Assembly: GCF_047807365.1 (NCBI RefSeq)
Contig: NZ_JBLOUI010000010.1
Span: 1 to 57,966, forward strand
Origin: Peptacetobacter sp900539645
Lineage (GTDB): Bacteria; Bacillota; Clostridia; Peptostreptococcales; Peptostreptococcaceae
Reading direction: 5' to 3'
DNA: 57,966 bases
Shown here: positions 1-8,679 of the stretch, piece by piece
How positions within the stretch are numbered: the first letter of the stretch is position 1
How the letters are laid out: each line of letters starts with the position of its first letter
The notes under the pieces: model-generated
What the model saw: only the letters and a program-made list of their open reading frames with translations
Database searches by the model: none
Told to the model about the DNA's origin: nothing
Program-made: the position numbers and the translations under genes

Positions 1-107
1 AAAAGAGGATTAATAAGTTGCTTAGATTATTATATGAAATTGAACCGCGGAGTGCCGAACGGCACGCTCCGTGGTGTGAGAGGGGCTACAAGTTAGCCCC
101 TACTTGA
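1..107 (+). mobile_element. Right end of an IS200/IS605-type element (tnpB/omega-RNA end)
   Basis: Two adjacent hairpins are visible: a long one at about 44-76 (CCGCGGAGTGCCG paired with CGGCACGCTCCGTGG) and a shorter one at 84-101 (AGGGGCT paired with AGCCCCT), followed by TACTTGAT. The series 'GTGCCGAACGGCAC ... GTGTGAGAGG ... TACTTGAT' is, from memory, typical of the 3' end of TnpB-bearing IS605-family elements, where the guide RNA and the subterminal hairpin lie. The transposase itself would be upstream of the window. No ORF is claimed here: the forward frame from position 1 stays open only to 96. Confidence 0.55.
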
Positions 108-108
108 T

Positions 109-382
109 AATAATCTTTTATAAATTTACTATTTTTTAATATTGGATAAATCAAAATTTGCTAATCTTTTGGTAATATGAAAAGCATATGAGATATAGAC
201 AAACTCCTCTCCAGGCTTCAGCGTGCGTGTAAGTAAGATGTATTGTTGTGAATAAAATACACGCTTGCAGATTGTCGAGAGAGATTTGTCTATATAACTC
301 ATATGCTACATACTATCAATAGTTTTAGCAAATTTTGGTATTATCCATCTATTATAAGTTAGTAAATTTATAAAAGATTATT
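109..382. repeat. 274-bp imperfect palindrome (MITE-like or structured RNA)
   Basis: The outer arms are a perfect 23-bp inverted repeat (109-131 against 360-382). Inside, the pairing continues imperfectly: AAAATTTGCTAA near 153-164 against TTAGCAAATTTT near 325-336, and GCATATGAG near 184-192 against CTCATATGC near 298-306. The centre holds a smaller hairpin (CGTGTA against TACACG) flanked by the unpaired words CTCCAGGCTTCAGCG (209-223) and TTGCAGATTGTCG (265-277). The same two words flank the hairpin of a second element at 35720-35840. No gene fits inside. It starts within 2-3 bp of the IS605-type end, so the insertion appears to sit at its edge. It could be a miniature transposable element or a long hairpin RNA. 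Confidence 0.6.
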
Positions 383-464
383 TAAAAAGAAGTACATATC
401 AAAATATAGGAATAGTTGTAAACCGATATGCTTTGATTACAATAGATATAAAGAAACTTATTAG

Positions 465-491
465 TTTACAAAAATAGTTTTATGTTACAAT
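465..491 (+). promoter_or_regulatory. Promoter of the first regulator/kinase pair
   Basis: A -35-like TTTACA (465-470) and an extended -10 TG-T-TACAAT (TG at 483-484, hexamer 486-491) are separated by 15 bp. The extended -10 resembles that of the seven repeat-controlled promoters, but no direct repeat is visible upstream. The pair may therefore be expressed at a basal level independent of its own target sites. Confidence 0.4.
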
Positions 492-551
492 AGTAGTGTA
501 TTGTATATAATAATGAAAAATATTTTAATAATATGTATGAGAGGTAATGAA

Positions 552-1268
552 ATGGTAACAATTGGAATTTGTGATGATGAGTTAGATGTTAGAGATGCGA
601 TAAGAGAGTCTGTGATAGAAAGTATGAAGGAAGATAGTACAGAGTATGAGATAAGAGAGTTTTGTAAGGGTGAGGATGTTATAAAATATATATCATCTGA
701 TAATGAGATAGATATACTGTTTTTAGATATACAGATGGATGGATTAGATGGTATGGAAACAGCTCGTAAGCTTAGGGAATATGATAGAACGACAGAGATA
801 CTTTTTGTAACGTCTATCGAAAATAAGATAAGTGAAGCTTTTGAAGTGAGGGCGTTTAGATTTATTAAAAAGCCTGTGCAGCATGAGGTTATAGAAAAGA
901 ATCTAAAAGAATGTGTAATAGAAATAGCGAGAAAGAGAGGTTGCTTCTTAAAGATAAAAACAGAAACAGGATTTAGAAAAATATATAGTAGAGATATTGT
1001 GTATATAGAGGTACTCAATAGAATAGTAAAAATATACTCAAAAGAGGGCAATTTTGAATATAGAGGAACTCTAAAAGAAATAATGGATAATCTTGAAAAG
1101 CAGCTATTTGTACAATGCCATAGAAGCTATGTTGTAAATATAATATACATAAAAGAAATAGGAAACAAGGATATTATTATGAAGGATGGATCTATTGTTC
1201 CAATAAGTAGGAGCAAATATAAAGAAGTGATGAATAGATACTTCTGGTCAGTAGGTGAGGATGTATAA
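552..1268 (+). CDS. LytTR-family response regulator (first copy)
   Basis: This 238-residue two-component regulator resembles AgrA/ComE. The receiver domain (about 1-120) shows the acidic pair in ICDDE and the phosphoacceptor Asp59 in FLDIQMDG; the C-terminal third (about 135-238) is a LytTR DNA-binding domain with the typical QCHRSYVVN stretch. An upstream ATG at 501 is in frame, but I start at 552 because GAGAGG lies just before it and because the second copy at 18297 begins at the same residue and has the same length. It overlaps the kinase gene by one base (TAATG), so the two are translated together. It is the natural candidate to bind the 21-bp-period direct repeats at the seven promoters of this locus; that link is inference. 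Confidence 0.9.
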   Translation: MVTIGICDDELDVRDAIRESVIESMKEDSTEYEIREFCKGEDVIKYISSDNEIDILFLDIQMDGLDGMETARKLREYDRTTEILFVTSIENKISEAFEVRAFRFIKKPVQHEVIEKNLKECVIEIARKRGCFLKIKTETGFRKIYSRDIVYIEVLNRIVKIYSKEGNFEYRGTLKEIMDNLEKQLFVQCHRSYVVNIIYIKEIGNKDIIMKDGSIVPISRSKYKEVMNRYFWSVGEDV

Positions 1269-2704
1269 TGAGTGATGTATTATTAGCGGAAATTATAAGA
1301 TTGTTGAGTATAGTTTTATCTATCAGTATAGTTAATTTTGTAGTTGGATATAGAAAAAACTGTGAGATAAGTATATGGAAGAATATAGCTATTCAATCAG
1401 CTATAGTGGTGATTATATTTATCATATCAAAATACATTGATGTATGGAATATATCTATCATATATAACGAAAAATCAAATTATATAGAGTATTACTTTAG
1501 TCTATTTTCTATTATCAAAAATTTTGATTTTTCAATAATAAACTTGATGTGGATTACAATAAACATAGTTATAATGTCTAGTATGACCTTGGTATACAAT
1601 AAAATATATAAAGTTGATTGGAAGAAATTTATATTTTTATATATTCTATCTGGACAATATGCAAATATATTTGAAGAAGTTATTATACCAAGAATATTAT
1701 TTGCAATTCAAACTGGTAAAAGTTTGTCAGATGATATAGTTCATAATTTTAATATACACGACTGGAATATATTTAACATAAAGGTATTAGTAATTTTATT
1801 TTTAGTATGTATCTTAATTATTATTTTTATTAATATTATAAATAAAATTTTAAAAAATAAAATATATGTATACGCATCATATATTATTCTTGTAAACAGT
1901 GTATTTATAATGCTAAAAATATTAGTAAGATTTTCAGAAATGTACGGTCCATTTCAAAGTGAACAATATTTAATTATTATGGAAATAGTACCACAATTAG
2001 CAATAATAGCTATTGCAATAACTATTTATATAGTTATTGATATGAAAAAAGAAAATGAAGAAAGGTTGAAAGAAAAACAGGTATACAATAGATTAGAAAC
2101 TAAAAATGATTATTATGAAAAAGTAGAAGAATCTCAAAATCAAATAAGAAGATTATACCATGATATGAATAATCATCTATACAATATACAGATGATGAAT
2201 AAAAGCTCAGAAGATGCGTCTGAATATATATTAAGCTTACAAAATGAGCTAAAAGAAGCTCGTAAAGCGAGATTAAGTGGAAATTCTCTCTTTGATATAA
2301 TTGTAGACGAAAAAATGAATATTTGTAAAAATAAAGGGATAGAGTTTGATATTGATGTGGACTCTAAAAATACAGGATTTATTAAAAATATGGATATGTC
2401 TAGTATATTAGCAAATATATTGGATAATGCTATAGAAGCCTGTGATAAAATGACAAGCAATAAAAAATATATAAAACTAACTTCTATGTGGGCAGATGAT
2501 ATGTTTGTAATAATCTGTGAAAATAGCAAAGAAAATGAGGTTAAAAAGATTGGAGATAGATTTATAACTGATAAGCTTAATAAATCTGAGCATGGAATAG
2601 GAATAAAAAGCGTCGAAAAATCTGTAAAAAATTATGATGGGAATATGATGATATTCTGCGACGATAATTTGTTTAAAGTTAAAATAATGATTCCTAAGAG
2701 ATAA
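1268..2704 (+). CDS. AgrC-like GHKL sensor histidine kinase (first copy)
   Basis: This 478-residue membrane kinase has several hydrophobic segments in residues 1-260, a short coiled linker, an H-box RRLYHDMNNH with the likely phosphoacceptor His298, and a GHKL-type ATPase domain (N-box NILDNAIEACD, G-box HGIGIKSV). This layout is that of AgrC-type peptide sensors. Its ATG overlaps the stop codon of the LytTR regulator. No AgrB or AgrD gene is near, so if it senses a peptide, the modified product of this locus or an outside signal is the likely ligand (inference). A second homologue lies at 19013-20446. Confidence 0.9.
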   Translation: MSDVLLAEIIRLLSIVLSISIVNFVVGYRKNCEISIWKNIAIQSAIVVIIFIISKYIDVWNISIIYNEKSNYIEYYFSLFSIIKNFDFSIINLMWITINIVIMSSMTLVYNKIYKVDWKKFIFLYILSGQYANIFEEVIIPRILFAIQTGKSLSDDIVHNFNIHDWNIFNIKVLVILFLVCILIIIFINIINKILKNKIYVYASYIILVNSVFIMLKILVRFSEMYGPFQSEQYLIIMEIVPQLAIIAIAITIYIVIDMKKENEERLKEKQVYNRLETKNDYYEKVEESQNQIRRLYHDMNNHLYNIQMMNKSSEDASEYILSLQNELKEARKARLSGNSLFDIIVDEKMNICKNKGIEFDIDVDSKNTGFIKNMDMSSILANILDNAIEACDKMTSNKKYIKLTSMWADDMFVIICENSKENEVKKIGDRFITDKLNKSEHGIGIKSVEKSVKNYDGNMMIFCDDNLFKVKIMIPKR

Positions 2705-2729
2705 AATTTAATATATAATTTATAAATTT

Positions 2730-2775
2730 GAGAGTGTATATGTTATGAAAATGATGTATACGCTCTTATTTTTTT
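2730..2775 (+). terminator. Intrinsic terminator after the first kinase
   Basis: A hairpin with arms GAGAGTGTATA and TATACGCTC is followed by TTATTTTTTTG. It separates the regulator/kinase operon from the permease unit downstream, which has its own promoter. Confidence 0.8.
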
Positions 2776-2794
2776 GTTTGTAAAGATAAATTTT

Positions 2795-2863
2795 TACCGT
2801 TAAGGACGTTTTTCCTACCACTCGGGACAAATTGAGTATTTTTCAGATAAAAAATGTTATTCT
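2795..2863 (+). promoter_or_regulatory. LytTR-type direct-repeat promoter A (permease 1)
   Basis: Two 13-bp direct repeats, TACCGTTAAGGAC (2795-2807) and TACCACTCGGGAC (2816-2828), start 21 bp apart. An extended -10 TG-T-TATTCT has its hexamer at 2858-2863, 42 bp from the start of the second repeat. It is the first of seven promoters with the same geometry. It leads directly to permease 1, with no leader RNA or precursor between. Confidence 0.75.
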
Positions 2864-2941
2864 ATAAGCAAGAAAAAGTAATTACTTAAATAAAAAGATA
2901 ATAATTATTATTTTGATTAATCATGCTAAAGGAGTGATATT

Positions 2942-5542
2942 ATGAAAAAAATATATAGAAAACTTTCTTTACAATATATAAAAAAGAATAAATCAAGAAG
3001 TCTGATGATGCTTATTATGATAATAGCTACAGTAGCATTTATGATTTCTATTGACATGATAAATATATCTAGAGCATATGATAAAGCAGAAGTATATAAA
3101 AAAACATATGGAGATTATCATTGTGAGTATGTAGATATAAGTAAAGAGAAAATGCAACAAGTTTCTAAAGATAAGAGAGTAGGATATAACGATAATGTAC
3201 AAAACTTAGGATATTTAATAAATAAGGATAATGGAACTAAAGTTGAATTAAAATCATTTAATGGAGAAAATGATAATTCAATGAAGTATTTCGATAGAAA
3301 AGGTCAAATTCTTAAAGGCAAAATACCTAAAAATAACGACGAAATAATAGTAGATGAAATAAGTGCTAAAAACTTAGGTATAGAAGGAAATCCAATAGGA
3401 AAGAAAATATCTTTTGAACTTAGAAAAAGCTATACTCTTCCAAATGGAGAAGAAAAATTATATTCTGAAAATAAAACTTTCAAAGTAGTTGGTGTAGTAA
3501 AAAGAGTATATGAAGGACTTGATTCAAATATAACAGGTTCAGAACAAGAAAGAGGGCTTAGTTATACATATGGAGATTTTAATGGACAAAACATAATACC
3601 TTATGAAGCGTTGACATACGATATAATAGTGAGATTTAATGGTAATGAAGAAAGAGTGGGGAACTTTGTTGAAAAAGTAGCTATGGAATATGAACTTGGA
3701 AGAATGTCATTTTATCCAAATGGAAATTATTTAGGTGCTTTAAATGAGATTAAAGATAAAAGAGCAATTGCTGAAACAAGTTCAAATAAGTCAGTATTAA
3801 TATTAACTGTAATTCTTTTAGTATTTAATATGCTAAATATAATTTGGGGTGAATATTTAAAAGAAATAAGTATGTTAAGACTTATTGGAGCAAGAAAAAA
3901 AGATATAAGATTTATGGTAATATATCAATCGCTGCTACTTGCTGTAATAGGAACAGCTATAGGAGTTATAGTTGGAATTGGTATAACAGGAATAGGAGTT
4001 AATATACTTAAAGATAGTACTTTGGAAATAGCAAAGGTAAAACCAAAAATCCATATAGATTCAACAGTAATAACAAAAACAACTATAATATCTATTATAT
4101 CTATAGCATTAGCTACAATAGTTCCAGTTATAAAAATAGGAAGAGTAGGATGTATGGAAAGTATATCAAATTCTTCAAAACAAAAAAACAAAGCTAAACA
4201 ATCAAAGATAGGTAAATTTGTACAAGATAAATTCGGTATTTACAGATATATGGGAGTAAGAAACCTTTGGCTTAAAAAAACTAGAACAGTAATATCAATA
4301 TTTGTAATTACACTTTGTGGATACTTAATTATGTACACTTTCTCAAGTATACACGACAAAGCAAATGATAATATAAGAAAAATATATCATAAATATGATA
4401 TAGAATCATCTATGGGGATAGGAAATGATTCAGAAACATATAAAATACCAGAAAATAAAATAGAAAAAATAAAAAATATGGATGCAGTTAAATTTGCAAA
4501 TGGTAGATTTAATGGAGATGCAACCTTTATTGAAGATAAAAATAAAATAAATGACTACTATATAGAATACTTTGGAATAGATGGAAGTGAAAAAGTTGAA
4601 TATCAAAATCATCTTAGATTTTTTGGAAATAGCGATATAAAAAATGTTGTAGAGCCATATATGTTAGATAATAAAACTGCAAAAGATATAGAACAAAAAA
4701 CAAATGGTTATGTAAATGTAGCTGTATTTAATAGTTTTTATGATCCAATAAAGACAGATTATTATCATAAGATTTATAAAGATTTAAAGGTCGGAGATAT
4801 TATTACTCTTGGTGTAAAATACCATAATGGAGATAAGATAGAAAAAAGAAATGTAAAGGTTAGGGTAGGAGCTATTCTTAAAGATGATTGGCAGTCTTAT
4901 GGAGATTTTCTTCAGCCTTCAGGATTAGAGATAATAACATCTGATGATAATATGAAAGAATTGTTGGGATTTAAAGCATATAATAATCTAATTGTAGATT
5001 ACAAGGATATAAATAACATAGAAGAAAATAGAAAAGTAGAAAAATATATTAAAGAAAATATACCTGCATCGTTTAAAATAAAACAAGAATTTTACAATAT
5101 GCAAAATGAATATAAAGAAGAATCTTATAGAGAAGGTTTTATTAATACAACATTAGTACTTATGATTGCAACAATAAGTATATTCTGCACAGTTAAATCT
5201 AACTTAATGGAAAGAAGAAAAGAAATATTTACAATGAGAGCATTGGGAATGTCTGATAAAGATATGAATAGTATGAATATGTACGAAGCTGTTATATATG
5301 CGGTATTGAGTATAATAGGTGGTATAGCATTAGCTACATATAAACTTTTAAATGAGGTTAAATGGTACAATGATGTATATAAATCAGAAGGTATAGAGCA
5401 TTTTATGGACTTTACATTCCCATATCCACAGGCGATAATATTCGCAGTGGTTACACTAGCGACTTGTATAATAGCAGTAAAACTAGCAAATAGAGATTTC
5501 AAGAATAAAGAAATATCAGATGGTATGAGAGATTTAGATTAG
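2942..5542 (+). CDS. FtsX/MacB-type ABC transporter permease 1
   Basis: This 866-residue permease has eight likely membrane segments: one near 20-40, three at about 283-400, one near 449-470 and three at about 733-850. Two large domains (about 45-280 and 472-730) would face outward. The twice-repeated FtsX motif is clear (EISMLRLIGARKKD, then EIFTMRALGMSDKD). Such proteins need an ATPase; the only one suited is at 29678. AAAGGAG precedes the ATG. Its first ~200 residues are almost identical to permease 2, and its last ~130 nearly match all five paralogues, whereas the second outer domain differs. Immunity against, or sensing of, the peptide made here is the likely role (inference). No precursor gene lies before this copy. 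Confidence 0.85.
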   Translation: MKKIYRKLSLQYIKKNKSRSLMMLIMIIATVAFMISIDMINISRAYDKAEVYKKTYGDYHCEYVDISKEKMQQVSKDKRVGYNDNVQNLGYLINKDNGTKVELKSFNGENDNSMKYFDRKGQILKGKIPKNNDEIIVDEISAKNLGIEGNPIGKKISFELRKSYTLPNGEEKLYSENKTFKVVGVVKRVYEGLDSNITGSEQERGLSYTYGDFNGQNIIPYEALTYDIIVRFNGNEERVGNFVEKVAMEYELGRMSFYPNGNYLGALNEIKDKRAIAETSSNKSVLILTVILLVFNMLNIIWGEYLKEISMLRLIGARKKDIRFMVIYQSLLLAVIGTAIGVIVGIGITGIGVNILKDSTLEIAKVKPKIHIDSTVITKTTIISIISIALATIVPVIKIGRVGCMESISNSSKQKNKAKQSKIGKFVQDKFGIYRYMGVRNLWLKKTRTVISIFVITLCGYLIMYTFSSIHDKANDNIRKIYHKYDIESSMGIGNDSETYKIPENKIEKIKNMDAVKFANGRFNGDATFIEDKNKINDYYIEYFGIDGSEKVEYQNHLRFFGNSDIKNVVEPYMLDNKTAKDIEQKTNGYVNVAVFNSFYDPIKTDYYHKIYKDLKVGDIITLGVKYHNGDKIEKRNVKVRVGAILKDDWQSYGDFLQPSGLEIITSDDNMKELLGFKAYNNLIVDYKDINNIEENRKVEKYIKENIPASFKIKQEFYNMQNEYKEESYREGFINTTLVLMIATISIFCTVKSNLMERRKEIFTMRALGMSDKDMNSMNMYEAVIYAVLSIIGGIALATYKLLNEVKWYNDVYKSEGIEHFMDFTFPYPQAIIFAVVTLATCIIAVKLANRDFKNKEISDGMRDLD

Positions 5543-5546
5543 AATA

Positions 5547-5616
5547 TACCATTGAGGACGTTTTTTCTACCACTCGGGACAAATCTGTTGTTTTTAATAA
5601 TTAAAAATGTTATTTT
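5547..5616 (+). promoter_or_regulatory. LytTR-type direct-repeat promoter B (precursor 1)
   Basis: Repeats TACCATTGAGGAC (5547-5559) and TACCACTCGGGAC (5568-5580) have a 21-bp period. A TTGTTT -35 lies 17 bp from the extended -10 TG-T-TATTTT, whose hexamer is at 5611-5616, 43 bp from the start of the second repeat. The box begins 4 bp after the stop codon of permease 1, so it marks the start of a repeated cassette. Confidence 0.8.
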
Positions 5617-5674
5617 AAAGACAAGAAAAGGGAAGAAGATTAAAGATAACAAATTCTTAAATTTGATATATTAA

Positions 5675-5779
5675 CTGAATTGAAAAGATTGAAAATAGCA
5701 GCCTGCACACAGAATAAAAGAAAAGATATAAAAACAAGATTTGGCAGAGGATACTATTTGAGATTATACTTTGGTTCAG
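5675..5779 (+). ncRNA. Structured leader RNA upstream of precursor 1
   Basis: The transcript can fold into a long hairpin. The basal stem pairs CTGAATTGAA (from 5675) with the segment ending TTCAG (5775-5779), using G-U pairs. The middle stem pairs AATAG (5694-5698) with CTATT (5754-5758), and the upper stem pairs CTGC (5703-5706) with GCAG (5744-5747). The top loop is A-rich and variable. The same fold occurs before the other three precursor genes, with compensating changes in the basal stem. A frame through it is open (45-50 codons) but has no ATG start, and the matching frame is broken in two other copies. Confidence 0.7.
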
Positions 5780-5818
5780 ATTTATATATAAAATATTAAA
5801 AAACAGGAGGATTTAGAA

Positions 5819-5998
5819 ATGAGAAAAGAAGAAAAATTATTAAAAGGTAAAAAAATAGAAATAAAGGAAAAAATAGAATTAAAAGATGTTGAAATGCAGG
5901 GAGATCCTTGTAAAAGTATTGGAAAAGTACCATGTAAACATAACTGCTGTGAAGACTGTTATAATAATCAATCATCATGGCAATCAAATAAATATTAA
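5819..5998 (+). CDS. Cys-rich RiPP precursor peptide 1
   Basis: This 59-residue peptide has AGGAGG 8 bp before its ATG. The N-terminal ~28 residues are charged, rich in Lys/Glu and probably a leader (KIELKDVEMQ); the C-terminal part carries Cys31, Cys39, Cys43, Cys44 and Cys47. The pattern C-x7-C-x3-CC-x2-C is kept exactly in all four precursors, while the residues between and the tail (ending SNKY) vary. It lies behind a direct-repeat promoter and a leader RNA and just before permease 2 and a radical SAM gene. I infer that the cysteines are the targets of radical SAM thioether-type crosslinking, as in sactipeptides/ranthipeptides. It may belong to the clostridial Cys-rich peptide families matured by CcpM-like enzymes, which I could not check. 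Confidence 0.85.
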   Translation: MRKEEKLLKGKKIEIKEKIELKDVEMQGDPCKSIGKVPCKHNCCEDCYNNQSSWQSNKY

Positions 5999-6014
5999 AA
6001 AATAATTTTTTTAT

Positions 6015-6044
6015 AATAGGGGAGTTAAACTCCCCTATTATTTT
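6015..6044 (+). terminator. Attenuator hairpin between precursor 1 and permease 2
   Basis: A perfect 10-bp stem AATAGGGGAG / CTCCCCTATT (6015-6024 with 6030-6039) is followed by ATTTTA. The weak T-run suggests partial termination, which would make far more precursor than permease transcript, and the stem would protect the precursor mRNA. Confidence 0.7.
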
Positions 6045-6065
6045 ACAGGATAAAGAGGTGATATT

Positions 6066-8669
6066 ATGAAAAAAATATATAGAAAACTTTCTTTACAATA
6101 CATAAAAAAGAATAAATCAAGAAGTCTTATGATGCTTATTATGATAATAGCTACAGTAGCATTTATGATTTCTATAGACATGATAGATATATCTAGAGCA
6201 TATGATAAAGCAGAATTATATAAAAGGACTTATGGCGATTATCATTGTGAGTATGTAGACATAAGCAAAGAAAAAATGCAAAAAGTTGCTAAAGATAAGA
6301 GAGTAGGATATAACGATAATGTACAAAACTTAGGATATTTAATAAATAATAATAATGGAACTAGAGTTGAATTAAAATCATTTAATGGAGAAAATGATAA
6401 TTCAATGAAATACTTTGACAGAAAAGGTCAGGTTCTTAAAGGGAAAATCCCTAAAAATAATAACGAGATAGTGGTAGATGAAATAAGTGCTAAAAACTTA
6501 GGTATAGAAGGAAATCCAATAGGAAAGAAAATATCTTTTGAACTTAGAAAAAGCTATAATCTTCCTAATGGAGAGGAAAAATTATATTCTGAAAGGAAAA
6601 CTTTCAAAGTAGTTGGTGTGGTAAAAAGAGTATATGAAGGACTTAATTCAGAAATAACAGGTGCAGAACAAGAAAGAGGGATTAGTTATACATATGGAGA
6701 TTTTAATGGACAAAACATAATACCACAGGAAGCATTAACATATGACATAATATTAAGATATGCTAATGTAAAAGAAGAAAAAGCCTCAAGTTTAGTGGAA
6801 AAGGTATCCGCTACTTATAATCTTGGAAGAATGGCATTTTACCCAAATGGAAATTATTTAGCAGCTTTAAGTGATGTTACATTTGCAAGAGAAATATCAA
6901 ATACAAGAACAAGTAATTTAGTATTAATATTAACTGTTATACTTTTAGTATTTAATATGCTAAATATAATTTGGAGTGAATACTTAAAAGAAATAAGTAT
7001 GTTAAGACTTATTGGATCAAGAAAAAGGGATATAAGATTTATGGTAATATATCAATCTTTGCTACTTGCTGTAATAGGAATAGCTATAGGAGTTATAGTT
7101 GGAATTGGTATAACAGGAATAGGTGTTAATATACTTAAAGATAGTACTTTAGAAATAGCAAAAGTAAAACCAAAAATTCATATAGATTCAGGTGTAATGA
7201 TAAAAACAATTATAATATCTGTTGTATCTATAGCATTAGCTACAATAGTTCCAGTTATAAAAATAGGAAGAGTAGGATGTATGGAAAGTATATCAAGTTC
7301 TTCAAAACATAAAAACAAAACTAAACAATCAAAAATAGGTAAATTTATACAAGATAAATTTGGTATTTACAGATATATGGGAGTAAGAAACCTTTGGCTT
7401 AAAAAAACTAGAACATTAATATCAATACTTACTGTTACACTTTGTGGATATTTAATTATGTACACATTTTCAGATATGGAAAATGAAGTAAATGATAAAA
7501 TAAGGAGAATATACTATAAATATGATATAGAATCATCAATGGGTATAGCAAATGATCCAGAAACATATAAAATACCAGAAAATAAAATAGAAAAAATAAA
7601 AAATATGGATGCTGTGAAATGTGCAAATGCTAGATTCAATGGTGATGCAACCTTTATTGAAGATAAAAATAAAATAAATGACTACTATATAAAATACTTT
7701 GGAATAGATGGCAGTGAAAAAGTTGAATATGAAAATCATCTTAGATTTTTTGAAAATGATGATATAAAGAAAGTCGTAGCGCCATATATGTTAGATAATA
7801 AGACTACAAAAGATATAGAACAAAAAACAAATGGTTACATAAATGTAGCTGTATTTAATAGCTTTTATGATCCTACGACAACAGATACATATCATAAAAT
7901 ATATAAAAATCTAAAAGTAGGAGATATAATTACTCTTGGTGTAAAATACCATAATGGAGATAAGATAGAAAAAAGAAATATAAAAGTTAGAGTAGGAGCT
8001 ATTCTTAAAGATGATTGGCAGTCTTATGGAGATGCTCTTCAACCTTCAGGATTAGAGATAATAACATCTGATGATAATATGAAAGAATTGCTAGGATTTA
8101 AAGCATATAATAATCTAATTGTAGATTATAAGGATATAAATAATGTAGAAGAAAATAGAAAAGTAGAAAAATATGTTAAAGAAAATATACCTGCAGCATT
8201 AAGTATAAAACAAGGATTTTATAATCAACAAAAGGAATCAATGTCGCAAATATACAGAGAAAGCATTATAAATATAACTTTAGTACTTATGATTGCAGCT
8301 ATAAGTATATTCTGTACAGTTAAATCTAATATTATGGAAAGAAGAAAAGAAATATTTACAATGAGAGCATTGGGAATGTCTGCTAAGGATATGAATAGTA
8401 TGAATATGTATGAAGCTGTAACATACGCAGTATTAAGTATAATATCTGGAATAGCATTGGCAACATACAAACTTGTAAAATATGTTGAGTGGAACAATAA
8501 TGCCTATACAGATTTTGGAATAGAACATTTTATGGACTTTAGATTCCCTTATCCACAGGCGATAATATTCACTGTTGTTACACTAGCGACTTGTATAATA
8601 GCAGTAAAATTAGCAAACAGAGATTTTAAGAATAAAGAAATATCAGATGGTATGAGAGATATAGACTAG
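6066..8669 (+). CDS. FtsX/MacB-type ABC transporter permease 2
   Basis: This 867-residue paralogue of permease 1 has the same eight-segment plan. The N-terminal ~200 residues differ from permease 1 at few positions, whereas the stretch around 230-285 and the outer domain at 475-730 differ more. It is preceded by AGAGGTG. It sits behind precursor 1 and the attenuator hairpin and 10 bp before the first radical SAM gene, so precursor, permease and maturase form one transcript. Pairing of this permease with precursor 1 as its immunity or sensing partner is inference from the repeated gene order. Confidence 0.85.
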   Translation: MKKIYRKLSLQYIKKNKSRSLMMLIMIIATVAFMISIDMIDISRAYDKAELYKRTYGDYHCEYVDISKEKMQKVAKDKRVGYNDNVQNLGYLINNNNGTRVELKSFNGENDNSMKYFDRKGQVLKGKIPKNNNEIVVDEISAKNLGIEGNPIGKKISFELRKSYNLPNGEEKLYSERKTFKVVGVVKRVYEGLNSEITGAEQERGISYTYGDFNGQNIIPQEALTYDIILRYANVKEEKASSLVEKVSATYNLGRMAFYPNGNYLAALSDVTFAREISNTRTSNLVLILTVILLVFNMLNIIWSEYLKEISMLRLIGSRKRDIRFMVIYQSLLLAVIGIAIGVIVGIGITGIGVNILKDSTLEIAKVKPKIHIDSGVMIKTIIISVVSIALATIVPVIKIGRVGCMESISSSSKHKNKTKQSKIGKFIQDKFGIYRYMGVRNLWLKKTRTLISILTVTLCGYLIMYTFSDMENEVNDKIRRIYYKYDIESSMGIANDPETYKIPENKIEKIKNMDAVKCANARFNGDATFIEDKNKINDYYIKYFGIDGSEKVEYENHLRFFENDDIKKVVAPYMLDNKTTKDIEQKTNGYINVAVFNSFYDPTTTDTYHKIYKNLKVGDIITLGVKYHNGDKIEKRNIKVRVGAILKDDWQSYGDALQPSGLEIITSDDNMKELLGFKAYNNLIVDYKDINNVEENRKVEKYVKENIPAALSIKQGFYNQQKESMSQIYRESIINITLVLMIAAISIFCTVKSNIMERRKEIFTMRALGMSAKDMNSMNMYEAVTYAVLSIISGIALATYKLVKYVEWNNNAYTDFGIEHFMDFRFPYPQAIIFTVVTLATCIIAVKLANRDFKNKEISDGMRDID

Positions 8670-8679
8670 AGGAGGAAGT

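Noticed and set aside
485..1051. Long minus-strand frame opposite the first LytTR regulator
   Set aside because: A shadow of the AT-rich plus-strand gene; no ribosome site and no protein-like features. The same holds for the minus-strand frames opposite the permeases and kinases.
2829..2941. Possible missed precursor before permease 1
   Set aside because: Only ~110 bp between promoter and permease; no Cys-rich frame, leader RNA or hairpin is present.
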